Below are positions 35,085 through 46,200 of a stretch of 64,000 bases of DNA, one piece after another; the stretch's first letter is position 1, and each line of letters opens with the position of its first letter. Location: contig QYRS01000012.1 in assembly GCA_006503535.1 (NCBI GenBank), positions 682,001-746,000 on the forward strand, written 5' to 3'. This DNA is from Arthrinium phaeospermum. Its lineage: Eukaryota; Ascomycota; Sordariomycetes; Amphisphaeriales; Apiosporaceae. The notes below the pieces were generated by a model. It did not search any database. It was not told the origin of the DNA and was given only the letters and a program-made list of their open reading frames with translations. The translations under genes and the position numbers were made by a program.

Positions 35085-35909
35085 ATGGCATCCAAGACCC
35101 ACTTCACAGTGACGATCCCGTCCATCCCCGGCCACGCCGGCGGCACCATCAGCTGCACCGAGCCGGCGCCGCAGGTGTACCTGCTGACCCTCGACGCGCC
35201 GCCGGACAACCGGCTGACGCCGCCCTTCTGCGCGGCGCTGCTCGAGTGCCTGGACCGCGTCGAGTTCGGCGGCGTCCTGGGCAGCGGCAGCGGCAGCGGC
35301 GTCCTGGTCACGACGTCGGCCATGCCCAAGTTCTACTCCAACGGCCTGGACCTGCAGCTCGCCATGTCGACGCCCGGCTTCACCGAGAATTCGCTGTACC
35401 CGCTCTTCCGCCGCTTCCTGACGTTCCCCATGCCCACCGTCGCGCTGGTGAACGGGCACTGCTTCGCCGGCGGGCTCATGTTGGCGATGCACCACGATTA
35501 TCGGGTGTTTAGCGGGGGCGACCGCGGCTATATGGCCGTCAACGAGCTCGAGTTCGGGGCGCCGCTGCTGCCGCCCATGGCGGGTATCTTCCGCGAGAAG
35601 CTGAGTGCGCCCGTGTACCGCACGCTCGCGCTCGAGGCGCATCGCTTTAGCGGTAAAGAGGCCCTCGCCGCGGGCATCGTGGACGCGCTGGGCGGGTGGG
35701 AGGACGGGGTGATGAAGTTGGTGGAGGAGCGGAAGCTAACGACTAAGGGCAAGATGGGGGTTTATGGCATGTTGAAGGAGGAGATGTACCGCGGGCAGGT
35801 GGCGCTGCTGGATGCGCGGGGGGAGGCGGTGGTGAAGGCGCCGGTGTTGATGGAGGCGGAGAAGCGGAGGAAGAAGGAGGGGGTGTTGAGGGTTAAGGCG
35901 AAGATGTGA
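35085..35909 (+). CDS. Enoyl-CoA hydratase/isomerase-family protein, probably peroxisomal
   Basis: This is a single-exon 274-aa crotonase-fold protein. Landmarks are SAMPKFYSNGLDLQ (first oxyanion-hole segment, about residue 85), VNGHCFAGGLMLAMHHDYRV (second oxyanion-hole glycines, about 125), NELEFGAPLLPPM and the ALEAHRFSGKEALAAGIVDAL helix. The pattern SNGLDL with NELEFGxxLxPxM is closest to fungal delta3,delta2-enoyl-CoA isomerases, which shift double bonds during unsaturated fatty acid beta-oxidation. The last three residues are AKM, which fits the loose PTS1 consensus (S/A/C)-(K/R/H)-(L/M), so peroxisome import is likely. The C-terminal half has a higher A/G purine content than its neighbours. 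Confidence 0.85.
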   Translation: MASKTHFTVTIPSIPGHAGGTISCTEPAPQVYLLTLDAPPDNRLTPPFCAALLECLDRVEFGGVLGSGSGSGVLVTTSAMPKFYSNGLDLQLAMSTPGFTENSLYPLFRRFLTFPMPTVALVNGHCFAGGLMLAMHHDYRVFSGGDRGYMAVNELEFGAPLLPPMAGIFREKLSAPVYRTLALEAHRFSGKEALAAGIVDALGGWEDGVMKLVEERKLTTKGKMGVYGMLKEEMYRGQVALLDARGEAVVKAPVLMEAEKRRKKEGVLRVKAKM

Positions 35910-37370
35910 GTTTGGCTGTCTGTGGGAGGGAGGGGGGAAGGGTGGTGTTGATTGATATATGTACGTTTTTGCCTCTGTAATAGAGTATTTCTTCCGGTTC
36001 GAATATCCACGTATGTCTATATGTACATCCACGTCGGTTGGCTCCCTACACTTCCGATTCCAGGGGTAAGGCAGATAGATCGATCCTGCTTGCGTAATCG
36101 ATTGAGGGCCTAGCCAAGTCTCTTCGATATTTCATCAGCCTCATGAGAGCCTCGTTGCCTCCTTTGTGCTATATTCAATTTCCTTGAGCCACGTAGCGAG
36201 GCTGAGTCCCTCTGCTTGGGGTTTACTGGAGTCAAAGTCGGACTCCAGGTCACGTTGGCTGGCGCCAGTGTCTAGGCGTGATAACATGGCAAGCCACGAG
36301 TTTCAACTTACCAACAACCAAAGGGCTGGAATGGGCCGCAAAGTCAAAATCTCCTTCCCCAACACAAGCTTTGAAAGTTTCATCCTGATAGTCCCGCTCT
36401 ATTGGTTGGCAAATGTCGATTGATACTACAGCTATATTTGTTTGCCCGCATTCAATATAAACGTTCGTAGCTAGGAGGAACAGTTGAACACTGTCATGCC
36501 TTCTTCTTCTTTCCCGCATCTTCTTAGCGGCGATTAGATACCAGCAAATACTAAAGACTTGCATCGACCAGGTTATTCTCAAATACATAAACTCAAAAAG
36601 GCCATTATATTGAACACTGCCATAATGAAGGTGCTGGTTGTGGAGTTGCAATCGGTCAGAGGGCGCTATCACAGACATGACCACAGGGGATCTAACAGAG
36701 GGCATCAAGAAGGCGATGATGAAAAACCCAGCATTCCAGTATGCTAGATACTACAATAACACCAGATATACCGTTCTTATGGGTGGTTATGCAGTGTTAT
36801 AACGAGCTGTGGAAAACCACATGGTTCTTCTAACTTTTGGTATGGATCCGATTATGCAATACAGTGTTGGTTTGTCTCTTGGTTTTGTTCCGACTGTAAG
36901 AATTTTGACCAGCAATCTTTTAGCAGCTCTCCGTAGATCTGGGAGCAAAATTTACGACATCCAGACCAAGACCACGTCCCCGTGGCTGGCGTGAGGGTTC
37001 GTACCATGGATCTAGCAGGACAAACGGTCCCTAGAACGGCGTCTAGCTAGACTGCTAACACCAGCTACGATGGCCAGCTCAAACATATCGGTGAGCCACT
37101 AAGGCGGCATCACCAATATTTTGCCTTTGGTGGAGGCGTGTCACTCGCCCCTTAGTCTGCATCTTCTCCCTTTTGGTAACTCTCTCAAATATGCTCTCCG
37201 TATAAAGCGTTATCTGGGACCTTGGCAAACTCTAGAGAATTGTGATGCTACCTCGGATACTCATCTGTGCCAGTACTTTTCTTTTGTCTTGCCAACTGGC
37301 TGCCCTGCCGTGCGCAGGCCTGTGGCGACCCCCAGACATTTACTCGCTACCTGATACATACTTGGCGAAG
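35910..37370. other. Intergenic, no supported gene
   Basis: AT-rich sequence with scattered short frames. The largest is a 152-codon minus-strand frame at 36250-36708 with no motif I can place. The stretch may contain an eroded repeat, but no terminal repeats or coding remnants were recognised. Confidence 0.45.
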
Positions 37371-38411
37371 ATGTGGACACGGCATCCCATATTACACGGG
37401 CCGGCTGCAAGGGGCCTCTTCGTAGGTTGTGCCCTCCTTCTCATATTCTGGCAGTTGCACCGGCTCGGGTACGGCGACAAGATCGAGTTACCCTCCCTAT
37501 ATAAATCCCACTTTTCCACATCGGGTCCAACAGAGCCCAAAGACACATCATCCACAGCCGCCGCGACGATACCGAAGAAGCTCTGGTTCAAGCTGGGCCC
37601 CAAGGGCCTCAACGACGAGCTCCGCAAGTGGACCGAGACGTGCATCCAGCAGAACCCCGAGTACGCGCCGCGGTACCTGACCGACGCCGAGGCCGACGCC
37701 TTCGTCAACGCCCGATTCGCCGACCGCCCGGACATCGTGGACACGTACAACGCCCTCACCGTGCCGATCCTCAAGGCCGACACGCTGCGCTACCTGCTGC
37801 TGTACGCCGAGGGCGGCGTCTGGTTCGACACGGACGCCTCGTGCGAGGGCATTCCCATCGACGAGTGGGGCGTCGCCAGCAACGCGACGAAGACATCCTC
37901 ACAGACGCTGCGGGATAACCGGCGGCGCGCCAGCCTCATCGTGGGCTGGGAGTTCGACGTGGGTCTCGACTACGAGTTCCAGCGGCAGTTCGTGACGTGG
38001 GCCGTCGCGGCGAAAAAGGGGTCGCCGCACCTGATGGCCGTGGTGGACGACATCATGGCGTCCATCCGCGAGACGGCCCGGGCACAGGGCCTCGGCGTGG
38101 CCCAGCTCAACATGACCAACGTCCCCGACGTCGTGCACTTCACGGGGCCCGTGCGGTTCGCCAAGAGCGTCTTGCATTCGCTGGGACTGGATAAGGGCGA
38201 CAAGGAGAAGGAGTACCACAAGCTGCTGGAGCCCACGCTCGTCGAGGATGTTTTGATCCTGCCCGGGTACGCCCTCGCGGCGTCGATGAACACCTACGAG
38301 CCCAAGGACAGGGACCGGGTGGGGCCGTCGTTGGTGGTGCATCATTACGCTGGGTCGTGGAAGAATGATTTTGGAGGGGAGCGGGTTTCAGCACGGCATC
38401 GTGGTAGTTGA
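37371..38411 (+). CDS. GT32-family (Och1-like) glycosyltransferase
   Basis: 346 aa from the ATG at 37371. Near the N-terminus a single hydrophobic helix (GLFVGCALLLIFWQL) fits a type II Golgi membrane protein. The catalytic core has IPKKLWFKLGPKG, then LTDAEADAFV, then LKADTLRYLLLYAEGGVWFD followed by TDASC, which supplies the DxD metal site. It ends with VGPSLVVHHYAGSWKND, the usual HxxxGSW end motif. The family includes Och1, which starts outer-chain mannose addition on N-glycans. An in-frame upstream ATG at 37245 would add 42 residues with a second hydrophobic stretch. The inner start is preferred because it gives the normal short cytosolic tail. Confidence 0.88.
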   Translation: MWTRHPILHGPAARGLFVGCALLLIFWQLHRLGYGDKIELPSLYKSHFSTSGPTEPKDTSSTAAATIPKKLWFKLGPKGLNDELRKWTETCIQQNPEYAPRYLTDAEADAFVNARFADRPDIVDTYNALTVPILKADTLRYLLLYAEGGVWFDTDASCEGIPIDEWGVASNATKTSSQTLRDNRRRASLIVGWEFDVGLDYEFQRQFVTWAVAAKKGSPHLMAVVDDIMASIRETARAQGLGVAQLNMTNVPDVVHFTGPVRFAKSVLHSLGLDKGDKEKEYHKLLEPTLVEDVLILPGYALAASMNTYEPKDRDRVGPSLVVHHYAGSWKNDFGGERVSARHRGS

Positions 38412-39405
38412 ATGTGGACATGTACTATTTGATAAGGCGTATTTTGTATGCTTGTTTTTGCATTTAGCCCTGGAGATACCAAGGAAGGATATATTCCATG
38501 AGACTATTCCTGATAAGAGTTTATTTCTTAGTCATATTGCCCCTTAGTAATGCCCACCTACCCGCACGTGTATTATATACTGTCAAGACGTAATACCTAG
38601 TGTTAATGCTTGGCGCGTTGGACGAACCAACAAACCGGAGAGCCAACCCAACAGCTATTGGCAGGTCCTCGTCCCAACTCCTCGGGTTCGGGCACGGCGA
38701 CCCCTGTCTGTAACGTGCCAGTCCCCCGGTACCAACGCCCAAAGCCTGGAGCCGAGACTCTGATAGGACACCCGATCGGCCTTTATGTCCCAATATGTTC
38801 TGAATTTTCGAATGATACCCAAGACAGACCGGCGTTGGTCAAGTCATGTTATCGATCTCGCTTTCTGGCCACTCAGCGTCGCTGCTATTGTTTGTTCTCC
38901 TTTGCCGTTGGTCAGCCGCATTCTGCGATACCACCCTCTGTAGGCTCTGATAGGTTCTTTTCATGGGGCGAGGCCTTCGTCTCCGCAGTCGTTCTACATA
39001 CAAACGAAGCATCCTCCACGGGGACGAGGCTTTTGGTCCACCGGTCAAAACCGGAGATGTGTATGTTTGTCGGAGTTGTCTACCCGGAGTGACGATAGTT
39101 GTGTGCAGTAAGTAAGCATCGTGGGGCCAGGCGAGATAAGGACAAACAAGTCCTTGTCGTTGGTGATTTCGTCTTAGGATCGCTCATATAGCAGGCAGCT
39201 GTGGCAGGGCAGAAGGGGAAATCATAGGCATATGGAATGTATAAATTCTGCTCTTCCACCGAACATTTCCTTGGATTCTTCTATCAACACACAAAACACT
39301 GTCTATCATCCAATACCTTGATTTAGTCACTACCACAAAAGTCACTCGACCCCAAAGACACTTCTGCCCCTTTTGCAAAAACCATCATACACCCCATCAA
39401 GAACC
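38412..39405. other. Intergenic, nothing recognised
   Basis: Only short frames without motifs on either strand. The last 130 bases before the next ATG are A/C-rich, as in fungal 5' leaders. Confidence 0.45.
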
Positions 39406-39705
39406 ATGATGAACAACGCCTTCACTCGTCTTCTCGCCCTTGCCGCCATCCTGGGCGGGTTTATCGGAGGTGGCATCGCTGGCCCTGTTCCCAAGCCCGG
39501 TGAGACAGCTTCTGTCCTAAACCCAAACGCTGTCGTTGGAGAACCGCTTCGTACCCATATGGCGGTCCCTGTCGAGAGCACGGGCAGTCACACGGCTACC
39601 GCTGTCCCCGCGGATGAACATGCCGGTGACCGTGGGGACGGAAAGGGTGACGAGTTGCAAGGGGATGGGACCATGGGCACCACTGGGCGGGGTGGCTACA
39701 ACTAG
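39406..39705 (+). CDS. Small secreted cysteine-free protein
   Basis: A 99-aa protein that begins MMNNAFTRLLALAAILGGFI, a typical signal peptide with likely cleavage near GGGIAG/PVP. The mature part is about 70 residues, rich in Gly, Asp, Thr and Pro with no cysteine (ADEHAGDRGDGKGDELQGDG). The leader is clear and the ATG lies in a good context (AACCATGATG). It could be a candidate effector or a cell-surface peptide, but lack of cysteines and repeats gives no functional lead. No Kex2-bounded repeats of the pheromone or ustiloxin type are seen. Confidence 0.6.
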   Translation: MMNNAFTRLLALAAILGGFIGGGIAGPVPKPGETASVLNPNAVVGEPLRTHMAVPVESTGSHTATAVPADEHAGDRGDGKGDELQGDGTMGTTGRGGYN

Positions 39706-40322
39706 ACCTATGGGCTGCGGTTCTAGTATAGTTCATTGGTTGTTGTTGGGGTAGACAGTGCTGGCCAAGGTCTCGAACTACGGAGTGATGGAAACAAGAG
39801 TGAGGGTTGTCTTGTTTTGGTTTCCTAGACGCAAACTCGAATTTCCTTCATCCCGCTGCGTTCATGAATCTCAGGCATTTTCTCTGATAGCCTCCTCAGT
39901 GGTTGCATGAGCCCCTTTCATGGGGATTTGTCTTGTTGACGGGTCATCCAGTGGTAAAAGGAAATACATGAAATCACCTGCTTAACCTGTCCACCTTTGC
40001 CACGCCCCTATATGTGTGAAGTACAAGATTTTCGACGCATATGTTGTGCTGATATTGAGGCACACTCCTGAACTGATTAACCGTACGGGTAGGGTGTTTG
40101 TAGAGGACATCATCATTATGCACCCGCATATCCACTTACTGGATGTGGGTATACTTGAGTATTTTGACCAATCCTGGGCAAGTATAATAGGCTGTTAACA
40201 CCGCCGGGCCCCACGACCCTCGACGAAATCTAATTGGGTGTCAACTCCTCACTTCGCATTCCAACCAACAATTGCAAACGGTTTCTCGCCCACCCAGTCG
40301 CCTCTTGTGGAATTACTCGAGC
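39706..40322. other. Intergenic
   Basis: Between the small secreted protein and the HET gene. Nothing recognised. Confidence 0.45.
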
Positions 40323-42485
40323 ATGTGGCTGGCTGCCACAGATCTACCTCGCCTGCAGCTTTGCGGGGCGTGCTCGGGATTCTTCACCGGCACAGGTATC
40401 CACCGACCTTCATGGCAGGAGGATATCGAGCATGTTTACACAAGAACCAGGGGCGAAGTCGAGCAAGAGGCCATTGCAGGTTGCGTCTTCTGCGATTCCG
40501 TCTTTGAAGACCGACTCTACACAGATGTCCTGGACAAAAATACAAATCTATCAGGGGCAGTCCAAAGTAAGCGAGTACGCTTACATATCAGAAACGAAGA
40601 GCGCCATCCCGGGTTTCCGCCGGCGGATGAGCAGCTCCAAGTTCGGATCAAGCGAGAACCCAACGCCAGTTCTCTGAGCATCACTTATCGAGGTACATGG
40701 GCAGGCCACCGTTTTCAATGGACGCGCGATTGGAATCTGTACACTACGCAAGGCAGGTCTCTCTCGAGTTCGGTCAAAAGTTGCAAAAGTCACTAATAAA
40801 GATACAGCTGACCCAGCTAAGGGCGTTGTACAGCGCGAGGCTTTCATCATGAGCCCAGGGTCTCCCGAGCTTCTCAACCAGGCACGGGAGTGGATGAATG
40901 ACTGCCTGGCCAACCACACGAGCTGCGGCCAGGGCGGCTCCACCAGATTGCCGGCGAGGGTGGTACTGCTCTCCCCGCCAGGGGAGCCACCATGGGCCAA
41001 AGTCTGGGAACCGAACGGTCAAGATGGCCAATACTGTGCGCTGAGCTACTGCTGGGGCCGCGACCAAGAACACAAACTCCTCGCATCCCGACATGAGAGG
41101 TATTACACTCAGGGTCTCCCCTACGGCAAACTGCCCAAGACGATCACGGATGCCTTCCACATCGCTCGGAGTATGGGGATGCGGTACATATGGATCGACT
41201 CCCTCTGCATTGTGCAGGACGACCGAGAAGACAAGGAGAGGGAGATGGCCAACATGATGAACATCTACCGGAACGCCACCTTTACCATTTCGGCGGCCTC
41301 GGCCTCGGATGTCACTGAGGGCATTTTTCGAACCCCCCACCAACTCCGCATCGAAAGGGGGCCGTACCATCATCCGATCCGGACCAGCGAAGGCCAGACC
41401 GGATCTGTTGTCTTTGCGCGGATAGCGAGGTACGTCGCGGCCGAACCCATCAACAACCGGGGATGGACGTTTCAGGAGTCCCTGCTGACGCCTCGGCTCC
41501 TCATATTCACGGAGCTCATGATGGCCTGGAAGTGCCACAAGGGCTTCCAGCCGAGCCACCTCGCCCCGAACGGGCGCAATATGCTGGAACGCCGGCCCAG
41601 CGCCGGGGCTTGGGGGAATTGGTTCAAGCATCTGGGGTACACTTCTGTGCGACTGGGTGTACCAGACGGCCAGCCCAGTCCAGCAGCAACCACAAACATC
41701 AACGAACCACAAGAAGAAAGCGGGTCAGATAGCCAGGTGCTCAAACTCTGGCACACCATTGTCGAAAAGTACACCCGGCGGAGCCTGAGCGAGGATCGTG
41801 ACCGGCTCCCCGCCCTATCCGCCATCGCCCAAGCCCTCACGCCCCGTTTCCAATGTCCGTACCGCGCCGGTCTCTGGGCCCGATTCCTCGTCCTCGAGCT
41901 CACGTGGAACGTGGTCCCAGAACCCAGCGGACCGCTGAGCTTCAAGTCCGCCGCCGCGGGGCCCTCGTGGTCGTGGGCCAGCGTCGTGGGCGCTTGCTGC
42001 GAGTACCGGCACTCGTGGATGCAGAATCTCCGCGCCGAGCTGGTGTCCTGTCAGACCACCATCGTCTCGGAAGACAACCCCTACGGCGAGGTGGCCGCCG
42101 GCGAGCTGGTGCTTCGGGGCTATCTCCAGCCGGTCCGTGTCGTCCGGGGAGGGGCTTCGCCCGGCTGTTTGTTTGACGAAGAGGGGGAGTTTACGAGTCG
42201 TCGGAGTTCTACGACGACGAGGTCTCGATGCTCCCTGTGGATCGTCCGAAGGGCGGCGATGAGAAATGCAAAGCATGGTGCCTGCTACTCACCGATTCTC
42301 TTGGACGTCTCTGGCGGAATGGAAGAATGTTTCCGTACCGAGATACTTGTGTCATGATGGTCCTTGTCAAAGCGGGCGATGGACAGGAGCCTCGTTATAA
42401 ACGTATTGGCATTGCCAAGGCAAGCGCCGACCAACCTCCGTTCTGGTGGGAGGCTAGCGGTACAGCAGAGGTTACAGTTATATGA
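40323..42485 (+). CDS. HET-domain protein with a late frameshift
   Basis: Proposed exons are 40323-40692 and 40808-42485, with donor GTACAT, branch CACTAAT and phase 1. The HET core is clear: QYCALSYCWGRDQ, then LPKTITDAFHIARSMGMRYI WIDSLCIVQDD, then YRNATFTISAASA and NNRGWTFQESLLTPRLLIF. HET proteins trigger cell death when genetically different hyphae fuse, and some act in innate-immunity-like responses. The first frame stops at 42357. The normal HET tail (ESSEFYDDEVSMLPVDR... ending SGTAEVTVI) is present in another frame up to 42485. The switch maps to the G5 run at 42183-42187. Either a base was lost in evolution or in sequencing, or the protein ends with an altered tail of about 58 residues. 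Confidence 0.82.
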
Positions 42486-43695
42486 AGCTCTTGGCTTCAC
42501 CATTGGATTCTGATCTCGGAACTGAAAGTACAGTGATGAATATAGAGCCTTTCGCAGCGGATCCAAGGCATGATTCGGGGTCGGCATCGCACCATGGCAC
42601 GAGACGTACAGAGCTAGGAAGCTAGCTGTCCTTGCCAAGGCAGTGGGAACGGCTCTGGACCGATGATGCTGCATCGAAAACAATGCCATCTGGAATGTCA
42701 ACAGCAAATTGGATGTCAGGCAAGCAAGGTGGGCAGGGGCGGGTGCTAATGCAGGCTCGATCGGAGATCGCTTTTCGCCATTCAAGCTTTAGCCTAGGGC
42801 GACCCGGTTGGATGGGAGAGGTGGATCGATCACTGCTAACCAACGTTTCCTTTTCTGTACTGTAACATTGAACGTCGTTTGCTGAAGATGGCAGATGATG
42901 TGGGTAAGGTGGGGTTCTAGGGGAGGCTTTAGCGTCCAAACAGGGAGTTGGGGGGATGATGCTGCAGAGGGAGACTTGCACGTGGTGGCTTTCAGACCCC
43001 ACATCCGAAAATGAACCCTTGAAGAACCACATCATCCTAAGCTTAATGTTTGATGTTACGGAAGGAAGAGAGACATGAGTCGGTGCTTGACGGGAGGCGT
43101 AGAGGGGATGGGGGATGTATCTGATTATCAAAGGGATATGATTTATCAAAGGGATATGCAGGTACATCCTCCAACAAACACCCTCTGGAACAAATAGGGG
43201 GATCCAAACTCCATTAGAGGCTCCAGCTAGCGGCGGTTACAAATTGCACCGTGGTTAGACTTTCCCCTTGGCGTTTACTACGACGATGTATTGGGTTTAT
43301 ACCGGGAGCTTGGCCTGCATCTCTCCAATAGGTCTAGAGCAGCGCTCTTTCTTAGTCGCGATCCTTGGCTTGTCGGGGAAGCGATAGACCCGTTGCCCTG
43401 GGTAGGTAGGTAGGTAGGTACTACCAATATCACCTCAGATCACCACTGTGTCACTTGGACTTCCTTGCATGAGGTTACCTTACACAGAGGCAGCAGCAGC
43501 CCTTGCATGCTGGTCCTTCCAAACCCGGGTAAGGTTTGCTTGCTGTCAGTCCAAATAATTGTTTCAATCTAACCGTTGATTCACTATCCTTCTGTTGGTC
43601 TCTCCTCTCATTCCCATCTCCAACGTCCAAAGCATAGCGGCAGTTTTCTTGTTTCTCAACTTTTTCTTTTACTTTTTCTCCTCTCATTTGTGATC
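42486..43695. other. Intergenic, promoter of the GT8-like gene
   Basis: Holds a (GGTA)5 microsatellite and, just before the next ATG, a C/T-rich leader (43560-43690). No gene recognised. Confidence 0.5.
43401..43420 (+). repeat. (GGTA)5 microsatellite
   Basis: Five perfect GGTA units directly follow one another. Confidence 0.95.
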
Positions 43696-45039
43696 ATGGC
43701 GCCTCTGTGGGGGTCGTCGTGGTCGTCAACTATTCACTCTGTTTACCACTACACTCCTTTGCGGGCCATCGATACCAATGGCGCCCTGGCTACGCCATCG
43801 TCGACGTCTCCCGATTCCTCCCTTCGTCCCAGCTTCGGCCAGATCCTCGTATCCAAACGGATACGCTACAGAGCCACGACCTTATTCGCTCTCGTGCTGC
43901 TCGGCCTGGTCTTTCATAAATACGGTCTGCTACCAACTATCGGTGCTTTAAGGAACAAGACTCGAGTTGAGGAACCCAAAACTGTAGTCCCAGCCGACAT
44001 GCCAACATCATCCACGAAGCCTAGTCAGCTATCCCCAAGCTTTCGGGACCTGTCGTCGGTCGACACCTCCCGTGCAGATTGGTCAAGATATGCATATACT
44101 CAATACGTCACTAACTCGGAATATTTATGCAACTCTGTCATGATATTCGAGACGTTATCCCACTTGAAGAGCCAGGCCGATCGTGTGATGATGTACCCCG
44201 TTCAGATGATGCCTGACCCCGCGAGCACGGATGGGACGACCAATGACCAGCGGTTGCTGATCAAGGCCCGCGATGTCTACAAAGCCAAACTCATCCCCAT
44301 CAACGTCCAGCACCGATACGGAGCAGATTCCACCTGGGCCGAGTCATTCACCAAGCTGTTGGCGTTCAACCAGACCCAGTACGCCCGCGTTCTGAACGTC
44401 GACTCCGACTCCACCATACTCCAGCACATGGACGAGCTGTTTCTCGCGCCCGCGAGCACCATTGCCATGCCCCGCGCCTACTGGCTGTGGCCCGATGAAT
44501 ACAAGTTTTCCTCGCAGCTGATGCTAGTCCAGCCCAGCGCGGCCGAGTTCGACCGCGTCATGCAGAAGATGCAGGAGGCCGGCCCCAATGACTACGACAT
44601 GGAGATCGTCAACCAGCTGTACGCCGACCAGGCCATGATCCTGCCCCACAGGCCCTATGATATCGTGACAGCCGAGTTCCGCTTCGACTCTGAACACGAG
44701 AAGTACCTGGGTACCGACGGTGAGGTTTGGGACCCTGCCAGGATCTACAGCGAGGCCAAGTTCGTCCACTTCTCCGACTGGCCCGTTCCCAAGCCCTGGC
44801 TTGCTATCGCGGAGGACGTGCGGCTGAAGCACCAGCCCAAGTGCGTCGAGAAGGGGCAAGAGCAGGGCTGCTTGGAGCGGAAGATATGGAACGGCTTCTA
44901 CACGGAATTCGCGGATCGACGAAAAGTAAGCAAGCCCCTGATCGCCCTTTTTCTTTGAACTCCCTGCCCTACACTAGGGCCCTGTTCTAACAATGCCACG
45001 CAGAAAGTATGCAATACCAGATCGAGGTCGCGGAGATGA
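43696..45039 (+). CDS. GT8-like glycosyltransferase (GNT1-type), type II membrane protein
   Basis: Exon 43696-44925 plus a short last exon 45004-45039 (intron with branch TCTAACA) give 421 aa. A single anchor helix (TTLFALVLLGLVFHKYGLL) lies near residue 60, so most of the protein faces the Golgi lumen. The nucleotide-sugar core includes AYTQYVTNSEYLCNSVMIFE, then FNQTQYARVLNVDSDSTILQ followed by HMDELF, where DSDS supplies the metal-binding DxD. DYDMEIVNQLYADQAMILPH and the VHFSDWPVPKPW motif follow. The order matches fungal GT8/GNT1 N-acetylglucosaminyltransferases that trim or cap N-glycans. The donor sugar is inferred from the family only. Confidence 0.85.
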
Positions 45040-46200
45040 GCGAAACCTGGAGACCTGTACAATTACGGTGGTTCTGGCAACGGTTGGCCTAGAGCGCCCA
45101 AATAAAAGAAGAAGTATTTTTTTTTTACGTGACCACGACATGTTCCATTACACAGCAGGCGCAAGCGAGCAAGCACTGTAGCATAGAGCCCCGCTCCTTG
45201 TTCGCTTGGGCAACTTCAAGATAAACACATTAATTGAAATAAAAGCTAGACTGTCAGAGATATCATTACCATATGCCCATAGACAAACCAAGTCCAGGGT
45301 AATGTCGCAACTGTGTCCCGTCAAATATTCGCCAGGCACATCATCAACTTGTGGGAAGAGAGACCTGTCCTTGTCCAATGGATGCATAACCACAATGGTA
45401 TCTGGTTTCCGTAAACAGAGGTCGCCTGACTTCAGCAGCGTGCCAAATATGGCTACTAACGCGACTCGAAGCGCGAATTGAGGTTCGTTCATGAGCCCGA
45501 GTCAAAGCGGGTAGAGCGAAGAGAACGACCATCCGACGTAATGATGTTATGCCCCCTCCTTAAGTCACAGGGTCTTCTCGTGACATCCTGTGGCAGTAAA
45601 GGTATGCATGACGGGCATGTATGTACTGGTGTCCCTTGGTAATCACATGCTAGAGAAATAGAGATGGAAAGTGAGACCACAGCGAACCGACGAGCCACGG
45701 TAGAGGTTGTTGACGCTCATATTTCGCCATTGTCCCTCAACTTCTTTGATGATGGAGCATGAGGAGATGCGATAGACCTTTCCTTGGTTAGGAAATGCCA
45801 GGGGACGGATGCACTATTGCGCCATCACTTGGCCAGCTCCAAATGTCACTCTTCATTCGCTCACTGAGATGCGGCCCCTAGGGCTGATCTCGCAGTGCTA
45901 CTGGGGTATGAAGAAGCGGTAAGGAGTCGGGTTCGCTTGAAGTTACGGATCCGAATACACCTGCGCGGGCCTCCGTCGTGCTCAATCGCAAGTAAAAAGC
46001 CAGCTATGGACCATCTACCAACCAAGCAATTATGTACATGTAGACCCGAATCTTATGTAAGGGATACGAGGAGTGTACTCTCGATGATAAATACAAGCCA
46101 CTCGCGGATAGTATATATATGGAAGCATTGTTGGCGAAAACGACGCTTAGAGCAATGTCATCGCGAAGGTACTACCAAGCGGGAGCAAGGAAGCGGAGCA
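45040..46200. other. Intergenic, one unplaced open frame
   Basis: A 114-codon minus-strand frame at 45148-45492 (starting MNEPQFALRVALVAIF) has coding-like composition but no motif I recognise. The rest shows nothing distinct. Confidence 0.4.

Noticed and set aside
45148..45492. 114-codon minus-strand frame
   Set aside because: Composition is coding-like, but there is no recognisable motif and no flanking exon signals. Mentioned in the intergenic entry only.
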